A stretch of DNA of 64,000 nucleotides from Pseudomonas petrae (GTDB taxonomy: Bacteria > Pseudomonadota > Gammaproteobacteria > Pseudomonadales > Pseudomonadaceae), in NCBI RefSeq assembly GCF_021728295.1, contig NZ_JAKJXE010000019.1, forward strand, positions 1 through 64,000, written 5' to 3'. Shown piece after piece: positions 59,947-64,000 of this stretch (positions within the stretch are counted from its first letter, which is position 1; every line of letters starts with the position of its first letter). Below the pieces are notes generated by a model that did not search any database, had not been told where the DNA came from, and saw only the letters and a list, made by a program, of their open reading frames with translations. The position numbers were made by a program, and so were the translations under genes.

Positions 59947-60086
59947 ACCTGTGGGAGCGTGGCTTGTCCCGCGATCGGCGACGAAGTCGTCGTAAAACCG
60001 GCTGACTCGATAAGTCTGACGCACCGTGTTGGGTGGGTTGCTGCCGCTGCGCGTCAGATCGCGGGACAAGCCACGCTCCTACAGGT
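59947..60086. repeat. Inverted REP pair (REPIN) upstream of cnoX
   Basis: The 30-base arms 59947-59976 and 60057-60086 are reverse complements at 29 of 30 positions (core GCGTGGCTTGTCCCGCGAT). The 80-base spacer carries GACGCACCGTGTTGGGTGGGTT-like sequence, also common in Pseudomonas repeats. It fills nearly the whole gap between cnoX and the methyltransferase gene, and its right arm runs into a CAGGT tandem repeat. Confidence 0.85.
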
Positions 60087-60105
60087 CAGGTCAGGTCAGG
60101 TCAGG
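60082..60105. repeat. CAGGT pentanucleotide tandem repeat
   Basis: CAGGT is repeated four times (60082-60101) followed by a partial CAGG. The last copy overlaps the TGA stop codon of the methyltransferase gene (60103-60101 on the - strand). Confidence 0.85.
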
Positions 60106-60760
60106 CCTGTCGCTGCGCATGATAAAGACTCACCCTGCGAAACTCCCACGGCTCGGCCAGATCCGGCAGCGTCAGCGCCTCAAGAATTCCCAGCCGCGTA
60201 TACATAGGATGCTGAAAGTCCCGCACCCGGGAATCGGCCACCAACGCTTGTTTTCCACGACTGAGAAACTGATCCAACAGCGGCAGGTTGGCGCGGTCGT
60301 ACAACACGTCCGCCACCACGATCAGATCGAAACGATCCTCCTCGGCGAAGAAGTCGCCTGAATACTGAAGCGTCACGCTGTTCAGCTCGGCGTTGGCTCG
60401 GCAGGCCTGGATCGCCAGCGGATCGAGATCACAGGCGACGACTTCAAGCGCCCCGGCTTTCATCGCCGCAATGCCTGCGACACCCGAGCCCGCGCCGAAA
60501 TCCAGCACCCGCTTGCCCGCGACCCACTGCGGCTGCTCGGCGAGAAAACGCGCCAGCGCCAGGCCACTGGCCCAGCAAAAACTCCAGTAGGGCGGGTCTT
60601 CGAGAATGCGCCGGGTTTCCTCGGGGCTGAACGCGCGATCCATATTGTTCGCGTCGATCAGCCACAACTTCAGGTCCGTGCCCGGCAGCGCTTCGGCAAC
60701 CAGTTGCGCATCGCCCAGCAGTTCGCTCAATGCGGCTTGCAGATGAAGCGGGGCGGTCAC
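60101..60760 (-). CDS. Class I SAM-dependent methyltransferase
   Basis: The 219-residue protein shows the SAM-binding motif VLDFGAGSGVAGIAA (about 108-122), the acidic ribose contact ACDLDPLA and the post-motif DLIVVADVLYD. It resembles the PrmA/ETFB-lysine methyltransferase-like group, probably a protein methyltransferase, but the substrate is unknown. The start is GTG at 60760, overlapping the stop of the upstream lipoprotein gene by four bases (GTGA), so translation is probably coupled. Its stop lies within a tandem CAGGT repeat. Confidence 0.85.
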   Translation of the reverse strand: MTAPLHLQAALSELLGDAQLVAEALPGTDLKLWLIDANNMDRAFSPEETRRILEDPPYWSFCWASGLALARFLAEQPQWVAGKRVLDFGAGSGVAGIAAMKAGALEVVACDLDPLAIQACRANAELNSVTLQYSGDFFAEEDRFDLIVVADVLYDRANLPLLDQFLSRGKQALVADSRVRDFQHPMYTRLGILEALTLPDLAEPWEFRRVSLYHAQRQA

Positions 60761-61209
60761 GGCGCGGGAGCGAATTGCAGCTGGCCCAGCGCCTGAGTGG
60801 TGGGCTGGGTGATCAGCACGGACGGCAGATGCAGAATCAACTGACCCGACTTGCTGGCGCGGCCGCGCAATTCGACACGCGCACCCACCGGGAAAGCTTC
60901 CGGATTGAAGCGCAACTGAAACGGCAGCGACTGGTTGTTGCCGATCAACTTGGTGCTGGTCAGCAGCTTTTGCGGGCGATTACGATCGTCGATCACCAGC
61001 AGCGCCAGCTCGACCTCTGCGCCGGCCGGCACGCCCAGCAACTGGCCGCTCAATTCGCGCTGGAACGGCTGCAACGGGCCTTGCCCTTCCGGCAGCGTGA
61101 TGGCGTTGGGCGCAGGTTTGGCGGGTGCCGCAGGTTTCGGCGCCTCGGCCGTGCTGCAGGCAGCGAGCAGGCCCACAAGGCTGATTACAGCAAGCGTACG
61201 TAGCGTCAT
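60757..61209 (-). CDS. YbaY/YscW-like lipoprotein
   Basis: This 150-residue lipoprotein has a signal peptide with lipobox LLAAC (lipidated Cys about residue 19). An Ala/Pro-rich linker (EAPKPAAPAKPAP) is followed by a beta-rich domain with GAEVELALLVIDD, LPFQLRFNPEAF and GARVELRGRASKSGQLI, typical of the YbaY/YscW family. Function is unknown for most members. It starts at 61209 and overlaps the methyltransferase gene by four bases. Confidence 0.85.
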   Translation of the reverse strand: MTLRTLAVISLVGLLAACSTAEAPKPAAPAKPAPNAITLPEGQGPLQPFQRELSGQLLGVPAGAEVELALLVIDDRNRPQKLLTSTKLIGNNQSLPFQLRFNPEAFPVGARVELRGRASKSGQLILHLPSVLITQPTTQALGQLQFAPAP

Positions 61210-61383
61210 GAACAGCTCCAGACAAAGCAGAATGCGGGCGAGATATGCACGGGATGGCGCAGTATCGCTGAGTGCAGCGTGTTTCACCGCACTGAATGCG
61301 CGTCTATATACCTCAAAGCCTTGGACTTGTCTTGCCGGCGAGATGCGCTACCATGGCCCTCCCTTTTTTTGTTGCCTGCCACC

Positions 61384-61848
61384 ATGCACTGTCCCTTTTG
61401 CGGTGCCAACGACACCAAAGTCATTGACTCGCGCCTCGTTGCTGAAGGCGATCAGGTTCGCCGCCGCCGTGAATGCGTCGCCTGCGAAGAACGCTTCACC
61501 ACATTCGAAACCGCTGAACTGGTTCTGCCCCGGCTGATCAAGCAGGACGGCAGCCGTCAGCCCTTCGACGAAGAGAAGCTGCGCGCCGGCATGCAGCGCG
61601 CGCTGGAAAAGCGCCCGGTTAGTGTCGAGCGTCTCGAAGCGGCCCTGGCCCACATCAAAAGCAAACTGCGCGCGACCGGCGAGCGCGAGGTCAAATCGCT
61701 GATCGTCGGCGAGCTGGTGATGGGCGAATTGCAAAAACTCGACGAAGTGGCCTACATCCGCTTTGCTTCTGTTTATCGGCGGTTTCAAGACCTCAACGAA
61801 TTCCGCGAAGAAATCGACCGACTGGCCCGCGAGCCGGTTAAAGAGTGA
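61384..61848 (+). CDS. nrdR: Transcriptional repressor NrdR
   Basis: NrdR (154 residues) represses ribonucleotide reductase genes. The N-terminal zinc ribbon uses CPFC (C3, C6) and CVAC (C31, C34). An ATP-cone (about 48-138) senses ATP and dATP. The length is exactly that of the family. I chose the ATG at 61384. It overlaps or abuts ribD, the conserved nrdR-rib arrangement in gammaproteobacteria. Confidence 0.96.
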   Translation: MHCPFCGANDTKVIDSRLVAEGDQVRRRRECVACEERFTTFETAELVLPRLIKQDGSRQPFDEEKLRAGMQRALEKRPVSVERLEAALAHIKSKLRATGEREVKSLIVGELVMGELQKLDEVAYIRFASVYRRFQDLNEFREEIDRLAREPVKE

Positions 61849-61850
61849 GC

Positions 61851-62990
61851 ATGACCTCCACAGAGCAAAGCGTGCTCGACGCAGCCTATATGGCGCGGGC
61901 GCTGGAACTGGCGCGCAAGGGCGTCTACTCGACGCACCCCAACCCGCGTGTCGGCTGCGTGATCGTGCGTGATGGCGCAATTGTCGGCGAAGGCTGGCAT
62001 GTCCGCGCGGGCGAGCCCCACGCCGAGGTGCATGCGCTGCGCCAGGCGGGCGACAAGGCAAAGGACGCGACCGCTTACGTCACCCTCGAGCCCTGCAGTC
62101 ATCATGGCCGCACCCCGCCGTGCGCCGACGCGCTGGTCAATGCCGGCGTGGCGCGTGTGGTTGCCGCCATGCAAGACCCCAATCCCGACGTCGCCGGTCG
62201 TGGCTTGTTGCGATTGATGAACGCTGGAATCGCGGTGCAGAGCGGCGTGCTCGAAAGCGAAGCGCGGGCGCTGAACAAAGGTTTTCTCAAACGTATGGAG
62301 CACGGCCTGCCGTACGTGCGGGTCAAGCTGGCGATGAGCCTCGACGGACGCACGGCCATGGCCAGCGGTGAAAGCCAGTGGATCACCGGCCCCGAAGCAC
62401 GCTCCGCCGTCCAGCGCCTGCGTGCGCGGTCGAGCGTGGTGCTGACCGGCGCCGATACCGTGCTGACCGACAACGCGCGGCTCACCGTGCGCCCTGACGA
62501 ATTGGGCCTGAACGCCGAACTCACCGCCTTGGCCGCGACCCGGCCGCCGTTGCGCGTGTTGATCGACGGGCGTTTGCGGGTGCCCCTTGATGCGCCGTTC
62601 TTTAAAGCGGGCAGTGCGCTGGTGGCAACCTGCGCGGCAGCCTCGGCGCGCGAGCGTTACCACGACGAAGGCCACGAAATGCTCGCACTGGCCAGCAGCG
62701 GCGGGCACGTCGATCTGCGCAAATTGCTGATCGAACTGGCAGCCCGTGGCGTCAACGATGTGCTTGTCGAGGCCGGCCCTAAACTCGCTGGCGCCTTTAC
62801 CCGGCTGGGCCTGGTGGATGAATTCCAGATCTTCGTGGCGGGCAAGTTCATGGGCTCGTCGGCGCGGCCGTTGCTGGACCTGCCGCTGGCGCAGATGAGC
62901 GAAGCGCTCGAACTCAAGATTGTCGAAATGCGCGCGGTCGGCAATGACTGGCGAGTCATTGCGATACCCGCGTCGCACCCCGGCGTATAA
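61851..62990 (+). CDS. ribD: Bifunctional riboflavin deaminase/reductase RibD
   Basis: RibD (379 residues) carries out deamination and then reduction of the pyrimidine intermediate in riboflavin synthesis. The N-terminal deaminase has the zinc motif HAEVH (57-61) and PCSHHGRTPPC (81-91). The C-terminal reductase domain contains MSLDGRTAMASGESQWITG and the DVLVEAGPKLAGAF segment. I chose the ATG at 61851 (AAAGAG upstream); a GTG at 61845 overlaps the nrdR stop and is possible. Confidence 0.96.
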   Translation: MTSTEQSVLDAAYMARALELARKGVYSTHPNPRVGCVIVRDGAIVGEGWHVRAGEPHAEVHALRQAGDKAKDATAYVTLEPCSHHGRTPPCADALVNAGVARVVAAMQDPNPDVAGRGLLRLMNAGIAVQSGVLESEARALNKGFLKRMEHGLPYVRVKLAMSLDGRTAMASGESQWITGPEARSAVQRLRARSSVVLTGADTVLTDNARLTVRPDELGLNAELTALAATRPPLRVLIDGRLRVPLDAPFFKAGSALVATCAAASARERYHDEGHEMLALASSGGHVDLRKLLIELAARGVNDVLVEAGPKLAGAFTRLGLVDEFQIFVAGKFMGSSARPLLDLPLAQMSEALELKIVEMRAVGNDWRVIAIPASHPGV

Positions 62991-63036
62991 TTCCGGCTTC
63001 CGCGTTCAGCGCTGGCCCTGTTTTCCAGGAGCACCC

Positions 63037-63708
63037 ATGTTTACTGGCATCATCGAATCCATCGGCAGCATCCGCGCCATCACTCCGAAAGGCGGCGACG
63101 TCCGCGTTTACGTAGAGACCGGCAAGCTCGACCTTTCCGACGTCAAACTGGGCGACAGCATCGCGGTCAACGGGGTCTGCCTGACCGCCGTCGAATTGCC
63201 GGGCGACGGCTTCTGGGCTGACGTCAGCCGCGAAACCCTGAATGTCACCGCATTCGTCGATCTAAAGACCGGCAGCCGGGTCAATCTGGAAAAAGCCCTG
63301 ACCCCGACCACGCGCCTGGGCGGCCATCTGGTCAGCGGCCACGTCGACGGCGTCGGCGAGGTGCTGTCCCGCGAGGAAAACGCCCGTGCGATCCAGTTCC
63401 GCATGCGTGCACCCCGCGAGCTGGCCAAGTACATCTCCCACAAAGGCTCGATCACCGTCGACGGCACCAGCCTGACCGTGAATGCGGTCAACGGCGCCGA
63501 GTTCGAGCTGACCATCGTCCCGCACACGCTCGCCGAAACCATCATGGGCGACTACAGCCAGGGCCGTAAAATCAACCTGGAAGTCGACCTGCTGGCGCGT
63601 TACCTCGAGCGTTTGTTGCTCGGTGACAAAGCGGCCGATCCGACGCCGGCGCAGGGCGGCAACATCACCGAAAGCTTTCTGGCCGCCAACGGCTACCTCA
63701 AATCCTGA
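63037..63708 (+). CDS. ribE: Riboflavin synthase alpha chain
   Basis: This enzyme (223 residues; ribE or ribC in different naming schemes) joins two lumazine molecules to riboflavin. It starts MFTGIIESIGS and has the two similar lumazine-binding barrels of the family: GDSIAVNGVCLTAVEL in the first and GSITVDGTSLTVNAV in the second. AGGAG lies at 63027-63031. It sits between ribD and ribBA. Confidence 0.96.
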   Translation: MFTGIIESIGSIRAITPKGGDVRVYVETGKLDLSDVKLGDSIAVNGVCLTAVELPGDGFWADVSRETLNVTAFVDLKTGSRVNLEKALTPTTRLGGHLVSGHVDGVGEVLSREENARAIQFRMRAPRELAKYISHKGSITVDGTSLTVNAVNGAEFELTIVPHTLAETIMGDYSQGRKINLEVDLLARYLERLLLGDKAADPTPAQGGNITESFLAANGYLKS

Positions 63709-63725
63709 ATTGAAGGGGGTGCCGC

Positions 63726-64000
63726 GTGGCGCTCAACAGCATCGAAGAACTGGTTGAAGACATTCGCCAAGGCAAGATGGTCATCCTCATGGATGACGAA
63801 GACCGCGAGAACGAAGGCGATCTGATCATGGCCTCCGAGTGCGTCAAGGCCGAGCACATCAACTTCATGGCGCGTTACGCCCGTGGCCTGATCTGCATGC
63901 CGATGACCCGCGAGCGTTGCGAGACGCTGAAACTGCCGCTGATGGCGCAGCGCAATGGCTCGGGCTTCGGCACCAAGTTCACCGTGTCCATCGAGGCCGC
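63726..64000 (+). CDS. ribBA: 3,4-dihydroxy-2-butanone 4-phosphate synthase / RibBA (partial)
   Basis: The gene is cut by the window end; 91 codons are present. It starts with GTG at 63726, preceded by AAGGGGG at 63713-63719. The N-terminal DHBP synthase domain is clear: MVILMDDEDRENEGDLIMA holds the catalytic acidic cluster, followed by EHINFMARYARGLICMPMT. It makes the four-carbon precursor of riboflavin; whether a GTP cyclohydrolase II domain follows cannot be seen. Confidence 0.93.
   Translation, partial: MALNSIEELVEDIRQGKMVILMDDEDRENEGDLIMASECVKAEHINFMARYARGLICMPMTRERCETLKLPLMAQRNGSGFGTKFTVSIEA

Overview
The window is a chromosomal segment of a Pseudomonas, most like the P. syringae/P. 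fluorescens side of the genus. Evidence: the whole birA - tRNA - secE/nusG - L11/L10 - rpoBC - str - S10 - spc - alpha super-cluster in pseudomonad order, Pseudomonas-type protein sequences, REP elements of the kind common in P. syringae and P. fluorescens intergenic DNA, and a gene order downstream that (from memory) follows P. aeruginosa PA4280-PA4232 and then PA4069-PA4054. Species assignment would need a database comparison.

Region 1 (1-32640) is the information-processing core, all on the + strand. It opens with the terminator of an upstream transcript (probably an rRNA operon), birA, a small SPOR-like membrane protein, tRNA-Tyr/Gly/Thr, then tRNA-Trp-secE-nusG, rplKAJL-rpoBC, rpsLG-fusA-tuf, the S10 operon (rpsJ to rpsQ), spc operon (rplN to rpmJ) and alpha operon (rpsM to rplQ). 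Internal promoters and hairpins split it into transcription units. Compared with P. aeruginosa three genes are absent from their usual places: coaX after birA, tufB between tRNA-Thr and tRNA-Trp, and katA before the ferritin gene.

Region 2 (32640-38450) holds a ferritin gene (ftnA/bfrA type), uvrA (- strand), a YajR-like MFS exporter and ssb. Region 3 (38450-43110) is a variable segment of visibly lower GC: one large CHASE4-PAS-GGDEF-EAL cyclic-di-GMP protein with long AT-rich flanks, then a TetR regulator/NTF2-like protein pair with a clear operator palindrome.

Region 4 (43126-52220) carries an FdhF/YdeP-type molybdopterin oxidoreductase, a divergent MscS-family channel and a large Lhr helicase. 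Region 5 (52421-58245) has two translationally overlapping SDR genes (the first lacking the catalytic Tyr/Lys), an OmpW/OprG porin with an ANR-like site, and a four-gene operon (His-rich DUF2796 protein, MacB-like ABC ATPase and permease, DUF3299 protein) behind a Zur-like box: probably a metal-responsive envelope system of unknown transported substrate, and the most interesting under-described system here.

Region 6 (58592-64000) holds a small conserved protein, the thioredoxin-TPR chaperone CnoX, a methyltransferase and a YbaY-like lipoprotein, separated by REP elements, and then the nrdR-ribD-ribE-ribBA riboflavin cluster, cut by the window end inside ribBA. No CRISPR array, integrase, transposase or prophage was seen.
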